Translations under genes and position numbers: made by a program
Shown: piece by piece, positions 9,672 through 17,859 of the stretch
How positions within the stretch are numbered: position 1 is the first letter of the stretch
How the letters are laid out: each line of letters begins with the position of its first letter
Notes under the pieces: generated by a model
The model's database searches: none
What the model saw: only the letters and a program-made list of their open reading frames with translations
Told to the model about the DNA's origin: nothing
Source: Castellaniella sp.
Lineage (GTDB): Bacteria > Pseudomonadota > Gammaproteobacteria > Burkholderiales > Burkholderiaceae_B
Direction of reading: 5' to 3'
DNA: 64,000 bases
NCBI RefSeq assembly: GCF_034675845.1
Contig: NZ_JAUCCU010000002.1
Span: 1-64,000 of the forward strand

Positions 9672-10660
9672 TGCCGTCTTTACGCTTTTACGTTTTTCCG
9701 TTGACCTTGATTGCCCTGGCGGGCTGCGCGACCCAGGGTAAGCCACCGCCTGCCATCTCGCTTGATGAACCAGTGCAGGCCGAACTATTGCCGGAACCGC
9801 CTAGCCCGGTCGAAGTGATTGCCGTGCCTGAGCCTCTGGCGCTGCCAGCGCAACTGAAACCCTTGCCGGGAACGGATGCGGGCCAGCCTACGCCGGAACC
9901 AGCCGATGAAACTGTACGGGTGTCCCGCGCCAATGCCGAAGCCCGTGTCGCGCCCACCCGCGAGGGTTACGTTAATGCCATTCAGGTCTGGCCCTACAGC
10001 GACGGGGCGCTTTATCAGCTCTATACCGGCGTGGGCCGCGTGACGGTGATTGCGCTGCAGCCCGGCGAGGAGCTGGTGACGGTGGCTGCCGGCGACACGG
10101 TGCGCTGGATTGTAGGCGATACGTCCAGCGGCAGCGGCGCAGACCTGCGCGTGAACGTCCTGGTCAAACCTATCCGCTCAGGCTTGAAGACGAATTTGGT
10201 CATCACCACCAACCGCCGCACTTATCTGCTTGAGCTAACTTCCACCGAAAAGACGTGGATGGCGTCGGTGTCCTGGGAGTATCCGAAGGATCGGATGCTG
10301 GCCCTGCAGCGTCAGAATCAGGCCGCACAAGCTACTGCGCCGGTGGATACCGGGCTGGCGCTGGAAAAGCTGCATTTCCGCTACACGGTCAGTGGCAGCA
10401 ATCCGCCCTGGAAGCCGCTGCGCGCCTTTGATGATGGGCAGAAGGTCTATATCCAGTTTCCGGTTGGCATCGCTCATGGGGAGCTGCCGCCGCTCTTTGT
10501 GATCGACGCTGCAGGCGACGGCCAACTAGTCAACTACCGTTTCCGTTCGCCGTACTATATCGTGGATCGGCTGTTTGGTGCGGCCGAGCTGCGCCTGGGC
10601 GGTGATCGGGGCGACGTGGTGCGCATTGAGCGCACCGATGGCGTGGCTCGGAGGAACTGA
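9668..10660 (+). CDS. trbG: TrbG, VirB9-like outer-membrane complex protein
   Basis: A 330-aa exported protein with a lipoprotein-like leader (LIALAGCAT; the Cys at about residue 20 is a possible lipidation site). A Pro-rich linker (residues ~25-90) and the VirB9/TrbG beta-rich domain follow, including WPYSDGALYQLYTGVGRVT, TYLLELTS and FRYTV. VirB9 homologues form the core channel with TrbI and a VirB7-like lipoprotein; the lipobox here may supply that anchor. Confidence 0.92.
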   Translation: MMPSLRFYVFPLTLIALAGCATQGKPPPAISLDEPVQAELLPEPPSPVEVIAVPEPLALPAQLKPLPGTDAGQPTPEPADETVRVSRANAEARVAPTREGYVNAIQVWPYSDGALYQLYTGVGRVTVIALQPGEELVTVAAGDTVRWIVGDTSSGSGADLRVNVLVKPIRSGLKTNLVITTNRRTYLLELTSTEKTWMASVSWEYPKDRMLALQRQNQAAQATAPVDTGLALEKLHFRYTVSGSNPPWKPLRAFDDGQKVYIQFPVGIAHGELPPLFVIDAAGDGQLVNYRFRSPYYIVDRLFGAAELRLGGDRGDVVRIERTDGVARRN

Positions 10661-10662
10661 GC

Positions 10663-11973
10663 ATGAGCGAGGAACATACACCCGATAAAGCCTCACCCCA
10701 GGCGGCGGATAAGGTGGCCCCTGAAACCGTGGCGCTGCGCGCCCAGCCACGACCCGTCACGCGGCTGAACCGCCGCACACTGGCTTTGCTGGTAGGCGGG
10801 CTATCGGTGGTGGTGCTGGGTGCCACTATCTGGTCGCTGCAACCCCAGCGGCGCGGCGCAGGCGCACAGACCGAGCTTTACAACGTAGACAGGGTGTCAA
10901 AATCGGAAGAGCTTGATGCCTTGCCTGCGGATTATTCCATGCTACCTACACAAGAATTGCCGCCCGATGTGCCGGAACTCGGGCCGCCGCTGCCGGGCGA
11001 CCTGGGACCAGCCATCGTGAACAGCCAGCAGCCAGCGGTTGCCACCTATGCGCCACCGGGCGTTGACGCTCAAGCCGCCGAACGCGAAGCGCGGCGCAAG
11101 GAGGCCGAAGCGGCCGCCGCCTCGCCGGTCTTTTTCCGTACCGGTCAGGGGCAGTCTGGCCAACCTTCGGCGGCGGCTGCGCAGGCCATGCCGGTGGCGT
11201 CGGGGACGGATAGTACCTTGGCCGCCTTCGACCCGTTGGCCGCGGGGCCAGCCTCGACAGCGGCGCAATCCACCGATCCCACTGCCGCACAGAGCCGGCA
11301 AGACGAGAAAGAGGCGTTCCTGCAATCCAGCTCTACGCAAACCCGTAACTCTGGCAATCTGCAATTGCCCGCCTCGCCGTATCAGGTCATGGCCGGTACG
11401 GTCATCGCCGCCGCGCTGGTAACAGGCATCAAGTCCGATCTTCCGGGTGACGTGATCGGCACCGTCACCGAACCTGTTTATGACTCTGCGACCGGCAAGT
11501 ACCTGTTGATTCCGCAAGGATCGCGTATCCTGGGCCGCTACAACAGCCAGGTCAGCTACGGCCAAAGCCGGGTTCAGGTCGTGTGGCACCGGATCATCCT
11601 GCCCGATACGTCTTCGCTCACCCTGGATAACCTGGTTGGCACCGACCCGGCGGGCTACGCCGGCCTGGAAGATGATGTGGACTGGCACTGGGATCGCATC
11701 ATAGGCGGTGCCGTGCTGACAACGCTTTTAGGCGTCGGCGCCGAACTGGCCGCGCCGGAAAATCGCCAGGACGGCGAGCGCATTATTATCGCCGGACGCG
11801 ACAGCGCCCAGGACAGCATCAACCAAGTCGGCCAGGAAATGGCCCGGCGCAACATGAACATCCAGCCCACCTTGACCAGCCGACCCGGCCTGCCGGTGCG
11901 CATCATCGTCAACCGCGATCTGGTGCTGCGGCCATACCAGCCATTCTTCTTCAACAAGGGAGCATCACAATGA
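10663..11973 (+). CDS. trbI: TrbI, VirB10-like channel scaffold
   Basis: Energy-sensing scaffold of the type IV channel, spanning both membranes. The 436-aa protein has a cytoplasmic N-terminus, one membrane helix (LALLVGGLSVVVLGATIW), and a Pro/Ala/Gln-rich periplasmic linker. Its VirB10/TrbI C-terminal domain includes LPASPYQVMAGTVIAAALVTGI, LLIPQGSRILGRY and the IIVNRDLVLRPY ending. It starts 2 bp after trbG and overlaps the DUF2274 gene by 4 bp. Confidence 0.95.
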   Translation: MSEEHTPDKASPQAADKVAPETVALRAQPRPVTRLNRRTLALLVGGLSVVVLGATIWSLQPQRRGAGAQTELYNVDRVSKSEELDALPADYSMLPTQELPPDVPELGPPLPGDLGPAIVNSQQPAVATYAPPGVDAQAAEREARRKEAEAAAASPVFFRTGQGQSGQPSAAAAQAMPVASGTDSTLAAFDPLAAGPASTAAQSTDPTAAQSRQDEKEAFLQSSSTQTRNSGNLQLPASPYQVMAGTVIAAALVTGIKSDLPGDVIGTVTEPVYDSATGKYLLIPQGSRILGRYNSQVSYGQSRVQVVWHRIILPDTSSLTLDNLVGTDPAGYAGLEDDVDWHWDRIIGGAVLTTLLGVGAELAAPENRQDGERIIIAGRDSAQDSINQVGQEMARRNMNIQPTLTSRPGLPVRIIVNRDLVLRPYQPFFFNKGASQ

Positions 11974-12230
11974 CCACCACCCGAAAACTGCGGCTCGGGC
12001 CGTTGCCCAAGATCGAAACCATCAAACTGACCTTTGCATGCCCGGCCAGCCTGAAAGCCGAGCTGGAGCGTTATGCATCGCTGCATGCGCAGACGTATGG
12101 AGAAACCGTTGATGCCGCGACGTTGATTCCACACATGCTGGAAGCATTCATGGCGGGAGATCGCGGGTTCAAAAAGGGCGGCGTGCGCAAGGCAGCGCCA
12201 TCAACGGAGATGTTGTCACGAACGGCTTGA
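11970..12230 (+). CDS. DUF2274 family protein of the trb operon
   Basis: An 86-aa protein (KLRLGPLPKIETIKLTFACPASLKAELERYASLHAQTYGE...) matching the DUF2274 family. Members regularly follow trbI in Tn4371-like conjugation modules. The middle resembles a ribbon-helix-helix (KLTFACPASLKAELERYA), so a DNA-binding role is possible but unproven. It is the last gene of the transfer operon here. Confidence 0.8.
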   Translation: MTTTRKLRLGPLPKIETIKLTFACPASLKAELERYASLHAQTYGETVDAATLIPHMLEAFMAGDRGFKKGGVRKAAPSTEMLSRTA

Positions 12231-12244
12231 CACCAGCTTTTCTT

Positions 12245-12289
12245 GGTCTTTCGGCTGTTGGTCTTTCGGCTGTTGGTCTTTCGGCTTGT
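12245..12289 (+). repeat. Three tandem copies of a 15-bp unit upstream of the abi locus
   Basis: The unit GGTCTTTCGGCTGTT occurs perfectly at 12245-12259 and 12260-12274 and with 3' divergence at 12275-12289. The array ends at the -35-like hexamer of the promoter proposed for the small RNA, so it could be an operator, a recombination footprint, or part of a longer 5' RNA. Confidence 0.85.
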
Positions 12290-12315
12290 GTGTGACGAGG
12301 TAGTTGGGTTAGAAT
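12286..12315 (+). promoter_or_regulatory. Candidate promoter for the abi-linked RNA
   Basis: TTGTGT (12286-12291) and TAGAAT (12310-12315) are separated by 18 bp and place a start near 12322, just before the folded RNA. Matches are 4/6 and 5/6 to sigma70 hexamers. This is prediction only. Confidence 0.45.
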
Positions 12316-12321
12316 TGACTT

Positions 12322-12393
12322 AACACACCCGCCACACGTCCTATCTTCGGGTAGGGTTCTGCTCTATGCAGACGTGCAAAAGGCGGGTTTTTT
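12322..12393 (+). ncRNA. Structured small RNA upstream of the AbiF-like gene (candidate RNA antitoxin)
   Basis: The sequence folds as a closed multi-branch RNA. An outer stem pairs CCCGCC (12328-12333) with GGCGGG (12382-12387). A second stem pairs CACG (12335-12338) with CGTG (12373-12376). Inside are two hairpins: CTATC-TTCG-GGTAG (12341-12354) and TCTGC-TCTAT-GCAGA (12358-12372). The outer 3' strand runs straight into six T (12388-12393), so the fold ends in an intrinsic terminator just before the abi start codon. RNA motifs next to abiF genes have been reported; membership in that family is inferred from position and shape. Confidence 0.6.
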
Positions 12394-12404
12394 GCATCTA
12401 TACC

Positions 12405-13310
12405 ATGGCAATAAATTGCGTTCCATTCAATAAACCAGCATCTTCGCCGGAGCAGCTTCTCCAGAAGTTGGAGCGGCAAGGATTGGTGGTGGATGACGCT
12501 AGGCGTGAGTGGGCGCTCAGTTATATGCGTTTCGTGGGCGGATATCGTCTCAAAGGATACTGGTATCATCTGGTCGATCCGGTCACCAAGGCCTTTCCGG
12601 CTGGCCATCGGTTTGAACAAATCGTCAGTCGCTGCGAGTTCGATAGAGAGTTGCGAGCCCTCACCATGGCAGCCATCGAGCGCTTGGAAATTGCGGTGCG
12701 GGTTGTGATGGCAAACTACCTGAGCCTCAAGCACTCGCCACATTGGTTCCTGGATGCCAGTTTGTTCAGACAAGGACGCCGCCAAGGCGCGGCCGAACTT
12801 GTAGTGAAGATCGAGGCCGAGGTGGAGCGGGCCCGCGACAAGACGTTCGTGAAGCATTATTTCCTACGGTACAGTACGCCACGTCTTCCGCCCAGTTGGT
12901 TGGTGTGTGAGTGCGTGACATTTGGGCTTTGGTCTAGAACCTACCAGTTGCTGAAGAATCCGAATGATCGCAAAGCAATTAGCCGACGCTTCAATATTGA
13001 CGCGACCGAGGTATTTGAATCGTGGATTCACACCTTGACGGTTGTACGTAATATGGTGGCCCACAGTGGGCAACTTCTTCGCGTGACACTCGGAGTTGCA
13101 CCCAAGGATTATCGCAAGGCAGGCATTCGCTTTTCCGATTCAAAATCGTTCTATGCCGTGGCGACGGTCATCAATTATCTATGGCGCCAGACAGGTCTGC
13201 CGCAGGCGTGGCCGGATCAGTTGAAAGAGTTATTTACCAGGTATCCGGAGGTGAACTTGGCTGAGATTGGTTTCCCGGCAGATTGGAGCAACCAGCCGGG
13301 TTGGCTGTAA
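12405..13310 (+). CDS. AbiF/AbiD-like abortive infection protein (Abi_2 family, HEPN-type)
   Basis: A 301-aa protein of the Abi_2 family. Family-like features are the N-terminal FNKPASSPEQLLQKLERQGL and FVGGYRLKGYWYHL segments, the central FDRELRALTMAAIERLEIAVR helix, and a C-terminal HEPN-type RxxxxH motif, R215-NMVA-H220. Abi_2/AbiF proteins confer phage resistance by growth arrest and are regarded as HEPN RNases related to Cas13. The start at 12405 lies after the RNA terminator; the longer frame from 12366 would begin inside that RNA. Base composition is more AT-rich than the trb genes, suggesting separate acquisition. Family call is good; the phage-defence role here is inference. Confidence 0.8.
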   Translation: MAINCVPFNKPASSPEQLLQKLERQGLVVDDARREWALSYMRFVGGYRLKGYWYHLVDPVTKAFPAGHRFEQIVSRCEFDRELRALTMAAIERLEIAVRVVMANYLSLKHSPHWFLDASLFRQGRRQGAAELVVKIEAEVERARDKTFVKHYFLRYSTPRLPPSWLVCECVTFGLWSRTYQLLKNPNDRKAISRRFNIDATEVFESWIHTLTVVRNMVAHSGQLLRVTLGVAPKDYRKAGIRFSDSKSFYAVATVINYLWRQTGLPQAWPDQLKELFTRYPEVNLAEIGFPADWSNQPGWL

Positions 13311-13601
13311 TCGCTTCTCGACACAGCGCTCTCGGTCATGGCAGCGCGGCTGATCCGACCGCATACCTGCTGCGATGGCCCCGCGAGGCACGCCCGGTCC
13401 GAGATACGGTGTTGATTAAGGAGATCCCGCCGCGCGCCGGGCAACTACACCCGAGAGGCTGGTGTCGGGTGGTATCGGAGTTGAGGAGGCGAGCTGATTG
13501 GTCAGTACTTTCAACGAAATATCGATAAAAACTCAATGCTAACCGTGTGTGTGAATGGGTATGGTGGTGGTCATGGAGCCATCTACGAAATTGAGATGGT
13601 T
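13311..13601. other. Intergenic region between abi and msrQ, no gene recognised
   Basis: About 290 bp with only short open frames on both strands, none with convincing coding character or a ribosome site. A junction of the conjugative element could lie in or near it, since gene content changes from transfer/defence to chromosomal-type here, but I see no clear attachment repeat. Confidence 0.4.
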
Positions 13602-14288
13602 TCAACTCGCATGCGTGGTTTTAGGTCTGACCCACCGTGCTATACGCACGGACAGTAGTGCGAACAGCGTCCAGGCGTACAGTTGTGGCTCAAAGAAGTC
13701 GTTTTTTCCGGCCCGCATCCAGATAAAATGCCAAACAGACAGGATGGCGGCAGGATAGACCAGCCAATGCAGGCGCATCCACCACCCGCCCAGTCGGCGA
13801 ATCCAGCCGTGGGTCGAGGTGACGGCAAGGGGTATCAGGCAGAGGACGGCAAGGGCGCCTATGCCGATGACGCTGCGTTGCCACAGGTCGACCCACATGG
13901 CCAGCGGTGCTGCTCCCCGGTCCCAGAGTGCCCAGGCGATGACGTGCAGGATAGTGTAGAAGAATGCGTATAGGCCAAGCTTTCGGCGGTGGCGCGCCAG
14001 ACCATTCCATTTCGTGATCCACCGGATAGGGGTTACACAGAGGGTCGCCCAGAGCAGTGCCAAGGCCCAGATGCCACTGGATCGCGTCAGGAATTCCTGC
14101 GGGTTCGCGCTCAGGCTGCCCAGGTACCCGAGCACCACCCAGCGCAGAATAGGGAATAGTCCGAATAGGTGAATGCTCAGGCCGAGCGTGAAGCTGCCGC
14201 CTTTTCGCCTGGGCGGTGTTGTTTGGGCTGCGGCGGGCCTGTGGACATTTGACCGGGCTCGTTCGGATCGTATGTCGTGATGTGACAT
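13602..14288 (-). CDS. msrQ: MsrQ, heme membrane subunit of the periplasmic methionine sulfoxide reductase
   Basis: Integral membrane b-type cytochrome that passes electrons from the quinone pool or flavin to MsrP. The 228-aa protein has about six hydrophobic helices and the ferric-reductase-like His residues (HRRKLGLYAFFYTILHVIAW, LHWLVYPAAILSVWHFIW). Its N-terminus has ~30 extra polar residues. It lies 8 bp downstream of msrP on the minus strand, the normal msrPQ order. Confidence 0.93.
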   Translation of the reverse strand: MSHHDIRSERARSNVHRPAAAQTTPPRRKGGSFTLGLSIHLFGLFPILRWVVLGYLGSLSANPQEFLTRSSGIWALALLWATLCVTPIRWITKWNGLARHRRKLGLYAFFYTILHVIAWALWDRGAAPLAMWVDLWQRSVIGIGALAVLCLIPLAVTSTHGWIRRLGGWWMRLHWLVYPAAILSVWHFIWMRAGKNDFFEPQLYAWTLFALLSVRIARWVRPKTTHAS

Positions 14289-14296
14289 AAGGTACC

Positions 14297-15259
14297 TTAG
14301 AAATTCTGCCGCAGGTCCATGCCCTGGTACAGCGCGGCCACGTCTTTCCCGTACCCATTGAAGGGCTGCGTCGGAATGCGGGCAGCGAACAAGCCCGAGC
14401 CGATGCGCCGCTCGGTGGCCTGGCCCCAGCGCGGGTGGGGGACACTGGGGTTCACGTTGGCATAAAAGCCGTATTCCCGCGGGGCCGCCCGCATCCAGCT
14501 CGTGGTTGGTTGCGTGGATTGCAGGTGAATCCGTACGAGTGATTTACCTGATTTGAACCCGTACTTCCAGGGGACGACAATGCGCATTGGCGCACCATTC
14601 TGCGCGGGCAGTTCGTGGCCGTAAAGCCCGAATGTGAGCAATGTGAGCGGATGCATGGCTTCGTCCATTCGCAGCCCTTCGACGTAGGGCCAGTCGAGGA
14701 TGCCTTGTCGCACGCCCGGCATGGCTTTGGGCTGTACGACCGTGGTGAAGACTACATATTTCGCCGCCTCCGTCGGTTCGATGTGCTTGAGCAGATGCGA
14801 AAGCGAATAGCCGATCCAGGGGATCACCAGAGACCACGCTTCGACACAGCGCAACCGGTAGATGCGCTCTTCGAGCGGCGCGAGTTTACGCAAGTCATCA
14901 ATGTCCAGGGTCATCGGCCGGCGCACTGCGCCGTCAATCTGCACCGCCCACGGGGTCAACTGCATTTTGCCGGCATATTTCGCGGGGTCGCCCTTTCCGG
15001 TGCCGAATTCATAGAAATTGTTGTAGGTCGTGATGTCCTGCCAGCTGTTGGCAAGTTCGTCGGTGGACCATTCGGCGTTGCGCGAGGCGGGGAGCACCGG
15101 GCCTGTGGGGCCAGTGTCTGATACTGCCGACGCTGCCTGAGATGTTCCCAAAGCGAGTGGTGCAAGCGCGGCGCTCTTCAGGAGCCGCCGCCGTCCTTGC
15201 CAGACGGCTTCGGGGGTGATTTCGGACGGCACGATGTCCGTTTTCCAGGGATGGCGCAT
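14297..15259 (-). CDS. msrP: MsrP, molybdenum-dependent periplasmic methionine sulfoxide reductase
   Basis: Reduces methionine sulfoxide in periplasmic proteins after hypochlorite-type damage. The 320-aa protein carries a Tat-type leader (GRRRLLKSAALAPLALG) and the YedY molybdopterin core with the metal-ligand Cys in RLRCVEAWSLVIPW. The GAPMRIVVPWKYGFKSGKSLV segment is also conserved. AGGAG precedes the ATG. The first 82 bp overlap the 3' end of the sensor kinase ORF, which is unusual. Confidence 0.95.
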   Translation of the reverse strand: MRHPWKTDIVPSEITPEAVWQGRRRLLKSAALAPLALGTSQAASAVSDTGPTGPVLPASRNAEWSTDELANSWQDITTYNNFYEFGTGKGDPAKYAGKMQLTPWAVQIDGAVRRPMTLDIDDLRKLAPLEERIYRLRCVEAWSLVIPWIGYSLSHLLKHIEPTEAAKYVVFTTVVQPKAMPGVRQGILDWPYVEGLRMDEAMHPLTLLTFGLYGHELPAQNGAPMRIVVPWKYGFKSGKSLVRIHLQSTQPTTSWMRAAPREYGFYANVNPSVPHPRWGQATERRIGSGLFAARIPTQPFNGYGKDVAALYQGMDLRQNF

Positions 15260-16764
15260 GATGGTTCTCCTGTGTGTTGGGAACGTGACATCGGACCTGT
15301 GCGAATTCGGCGGCGGGAAGCGTGGTGGTCCGCGTGTCCCAGGCCGCTTAGGGTTGATTCCATTCGTTCGACCGGAAAATCCAGGCAGAACAGAATCCGC
15401 CCGTCATTGCAAGTTTCAACCCGAGCACCGCCGCCGTGGATGTCCATGATAGCGGCAACGATGGCGAGGCCCAGGCCATTGGATTCGGTGGGGAGGCTGC
15501 GCGAGGCGTCTCCGCGATAGAAGCGTCTGAACATGCGTCCGGCTTCCTCCTGTGTCACGGGAGGGCAGTGGTTTTCGACGGCGACTGTAAATCCCTGCCG
15601 ATCGGCGTATGCCGCCAGGCGTATCCGAGTGTCTGCGTCTCCGTAGCGGATCGCGTTGATGACCAGGTTGTTGACAGCACGCCGGCACATGACAATGTTT
15701 GCGTAACCGGTGCCATCTGCTTCGACGGCGAACGACATGCCGCGTTCGTCGGCCAGGCCTTCAAAATATTCCGCTATTTTTTCCAATTCCTGCGCAAGCG
15801 CGATGGGCTGGCGTTCCAGCGCGATTGCATTGTGGTCGGCACGCGACAGGAAGAGGATGTTTTCCACAATGTGTGTGATGCGCGTCAACTCTTCAAGATT
15901 GGAGGCGAGCAGCGCTTCGTAGTCGGCGGCGCTTCGTGGCTGCGCCAGCGCCACCTGGGTTTGCCCCATCAGGACATTGACCGGGGTGCGTATCTCGTGG
16001 GCGAGATCAGACGAGAATTGGGACAGGTGTTCATAGCCCGATTGAATGCGGTCCAGCATGGCGTTGCACGAACGGGCGAGCTGGCGCAGTTCAGAGGGCA
16101 TGTCTTCTTCCGGCAAGCGCACCGCGAGGTTGGTGGATGACACCTGCCGGGCGCGTTTTCCCATCACTTCCAACGGACCCAGGCCGCGCTTCAGGAATAA
16201 AAAGCCCAGTATCGAGCTCAGTAGCGCGGCTAGTGCGATCGCGCCCATGACGCGTAGCCAATAGGCCTTGAGCATTTGCGACTCTTGCGTCATGACGTAG
16301 GCGGCCGTGATCTTGACCGTACCGTCTTGACCTCCTACTTTGGCCAGTGCCGAAACCCAGCGCACACCGACGCCGTCGGCGCGAGTTCCGGCGCGCAGCG
16401 CGTCGATGCCGACGTCCTGATCCACTGGAACGGCCGTCAAAGAAGGGATCGTCATGTGTCCCGGGTTCACATCGATGAATGGCTTTTCCCCCACGCGCTG
16501 GAAGATGCGTACGTCCTGCTCGTTGCCCAGCATGCTTTCGAACAGGTCGGGGCGTTTTTCCATCTGTCGGATGTTGTAGAGATCCTGGAGCAAGGTGCGA
16601 AAGCGCTCCACACGGCCCACGAGTGTGTAGTCTGCACGGGTTTCGAGTGCCTGCTTTGCCTCGGCGTACAGATAAAGTCCCAAGCCGGAGACCACCATGC
16701 AGGAGACGATGGCGAAAAGAATGGCGGTGCGTGCCGTGAGTGACTGCAGCAATGGATGCTTCAC
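15178..16764 (-). CDS. Sensor histidine kinase, heavy-metal/HprS (YedV) type, with extended C-terminus
   Basis: Membrane sensor of a two-component system. Helices near residues 12-32 and 167-192 flank a periplasmic domain. HAMP (MGKRARQVSSTNLAVRLPEEDMPSEL), the phosphoacceptor box (FSSDLAHEIRTPVNVLMGQ) and the ATPase boxes (NNLVINAIRYG, SNGLGLAIVAAIMDIHGG) follow. The kinase core ends near ILFCLDFPVER. About 60 more residues follow, polar and without family character, and run into msrP, so the ancestral stop seems to have been lost. It overlaps the regulator gene by ATGA. Adjacency to msrPQ points to a HprRS-like oxidative or metal signal. Confidence 0.9.
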   Translation of the reverse strand: MKHPLLQSLTARTAILFAIVSCMVVSGLGLYLYAEAKQALETRADYTLVGRVERFRTLLQDLYNIRQMEKRPDLFESMLGNEQDVRIFQRVGEKPFIDVNPGHMTIPSLTAVPVDQDVGIDALRAGTRADGVGVRWVSALAKVGGQDGTVKITAAYVMTQESQMLKAYWLRVMGAIALAALLSSILGFLFLKRGLGPLEVMGKRARQVSSTNLAVRLPEEDMPSELRQLARSCNAMLDRIQSGYEHLSQFSSDLAHEIRTPVNVLMGQTQVALAQPRSAADYEALLASNLEELTRITHIVENILFLSRADHNAIALERQPIALAQELEKIAEYFEGLADERGMSFAVEADGTGYANIVMCRRAVNNLVINAIRYGDADTRIRLAAYADRQGFTVAVENHCPPVTQEEAGRMFRRFYRGDASRSLPTESNGLGLAIVAAIMDIHGGGARVETCNDGRILFCLDFPVERMESTLSGLGHADHHASRRRIRTGPMSRSQHTGEPSCAIPGKRTSCRPKSPPKPSGKDGGGS

Positions 16765-17438
16765 GGCTGCTCCGCCAGCATGTAGCCGATACTGCGTACT
16801 GTGTGAATCAGCTTTTGATCGAAAGGGGTATCGACCTTTGCACGCAGGCGCTTGATCGCGACATCCACCACGTTGGTGTCGCTGTCAAAGTTCATGTCCC
16901 AGACCTGCGAGGCGATGACGGAGCGCGGCAATGCTTCCCCCTGCCGCTGCAAGAGCAAGTGCAAAAGCATGAATTCCTTGTTTGTCAGCGTGACCGTGAC
17001 GCTGCCCCGTGAGACTTTGCGCCGAATGGGGTCCAGCGCCAAGTCTGCAAGCCGTAGCGTCGTAGGCTCATGCGTGACGCCCCGCCGCAGCAGCGTCTGC
17101 ACCCGTAGAACCAGCTCGGTAAAGGAAAATGGCTTGACCAGATAGTCGTCCGCACCGAGTCGTAGGCCATGGATGCGGTCTTCGACCTGGTCCCGCGCAG
17201 TGAGAAAAATAACCGGCACGTCCGAGAGCCGCCGTATTTCCGCCATGACCTGCCAGCCATTCTTTCCAGGTAGCATCACATCCAGGATCAGTAGCTCATA
17301 GCGCTGTTCCCGGGCAAGATGCAGGCCGTCGATGCCGTTGCGTGCTAGATCCACGTGGTGGCCCGCCTCGGACAGACCTTTCTGAAGATAGTTTCCCGTT
17401 TTTATGTCGTCTTCAATGACGAGGATGGCCATGTGCAA
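16761..17438 (-). CDS. OmpR-family response regulator, CusR/HprR type
   Basis: A 225-aa regulator with a receiver domain (acidic residues VIEDD, phosphoacceptor Asp in LLILDVMLPGKNG, Lys in DDYLVKPFSF) and a C-terminal winged helix (RGSVTVTLTNKEFMLLHLLL, VDVAIKRLRAKVD). It is closest in flavour to heavy-metal regulators of the CusR/IrlR/HprR group. It precedes its kinase with a 4-bp overlap and probably controls the msrPQ operon and the HiPIP/propeller genes upstream. Confidence 0.92.
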   Translation of the reverse strand: MHMAILVIEDDIKTGNYLQKGLSEAGHHVDLARNGIDGLHLAREQRYELLILDVMLPGKNGWQVMAEIRRLSDVPVIFLTARDQVEDRIHGLRLGADDYLVKPFSFTELVLRVQTLLRRGVTHEPTTLRLADLALDPIRRKVSRGSVTVTLTNKEFMLLHLLLQRQGEALPRSVIASQVWDMNFDSDTNVVDVAIKRLRAKVDTPFDQKLIHTVRSIGYMLAEQP

Positions 17439-17484
17439 GCCTCTATCGTAAAAGGGATTATCTTATCAACTCTGAATCTGGCCC

Positions 17485-17793
17485 TCAGTCGGCGGCGTAG
17501 GCGAGGCACCATCCCATGGGACTGATTTCGCCCGCCACGACAAGACAGGCGCCGGGTGCGCCGGAAATTGATCCCGGCGTGAAGTTGGCGCAGTTGGCGC
17601 AGAAGGATGTGCCGTCAGGGTGATCCTGGTATTTCACTGCGGCTTTGCTGGCTTTGCCCGGAGGCTGCGCCGCAAAGGAAGGGGAGACGCCCAGCAGCCC
17701 CGCAAGCGGGAGCGCTGCTACCGTGCCGGCGGTCAGGGCGAGCTTGCGTAAGGCCTGGCGTCGTGGAATGACGCGCGGATGCGTATTTTTCAT
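17485..17793 (-). CDS. High-potential iron-sulfur protein (HiPIP)
   Basis: A small periplasmic [4Fe-4S] electron carrier. The 102-aa product has a Tat leader (PRRQALRKLALTAG) and the four cluster cysteines in the HiPIP pattern: CANC near the middle, a third Cys in GACLV and the last in GWCLAY. The start at 17793 follows AGGAAA; a longer frame from 17814 adds seven residues. It may feed electrons to periplasmic redox reactions in this operon, but the partner is not known. Confidence 0.9.
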   Translation of the reverse strand: MKNTHPRVIPRRQALRKLALTAGTVAALPLAGLLGVSPSFAAQPPGKASKAAVKYQDHPDGTSFCANCANFTPGSISGAPGACLVVAGEISPMGWCLAYAAD

Positions 17794-17859
17794 GAAGGGT
17801 TTCCTGTGTTTCAACAGTCAGGTGGCGGTGCGCGGCACCACCTTGCCGATCCGGGATGA

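Noticed and set aside
13336..13605. 89-codon minus-strand ORF between abi and msrQ
   Set aside because: Composition is not protein-like, there is no ribosome site, and it overlaps only non-coding sequence.
14615..15121. 168-codon ORF antisense to msrP
   Set aside because: Shadow of the well-supported msrP frame.
17786..17793. TTTTTCAT, the core of Tn4371-family attachment sites
   Set aside because: It is simply the complement of the ATGAAAAA start of the HiPIP gene; no paired copy or change of gene content is seen there.
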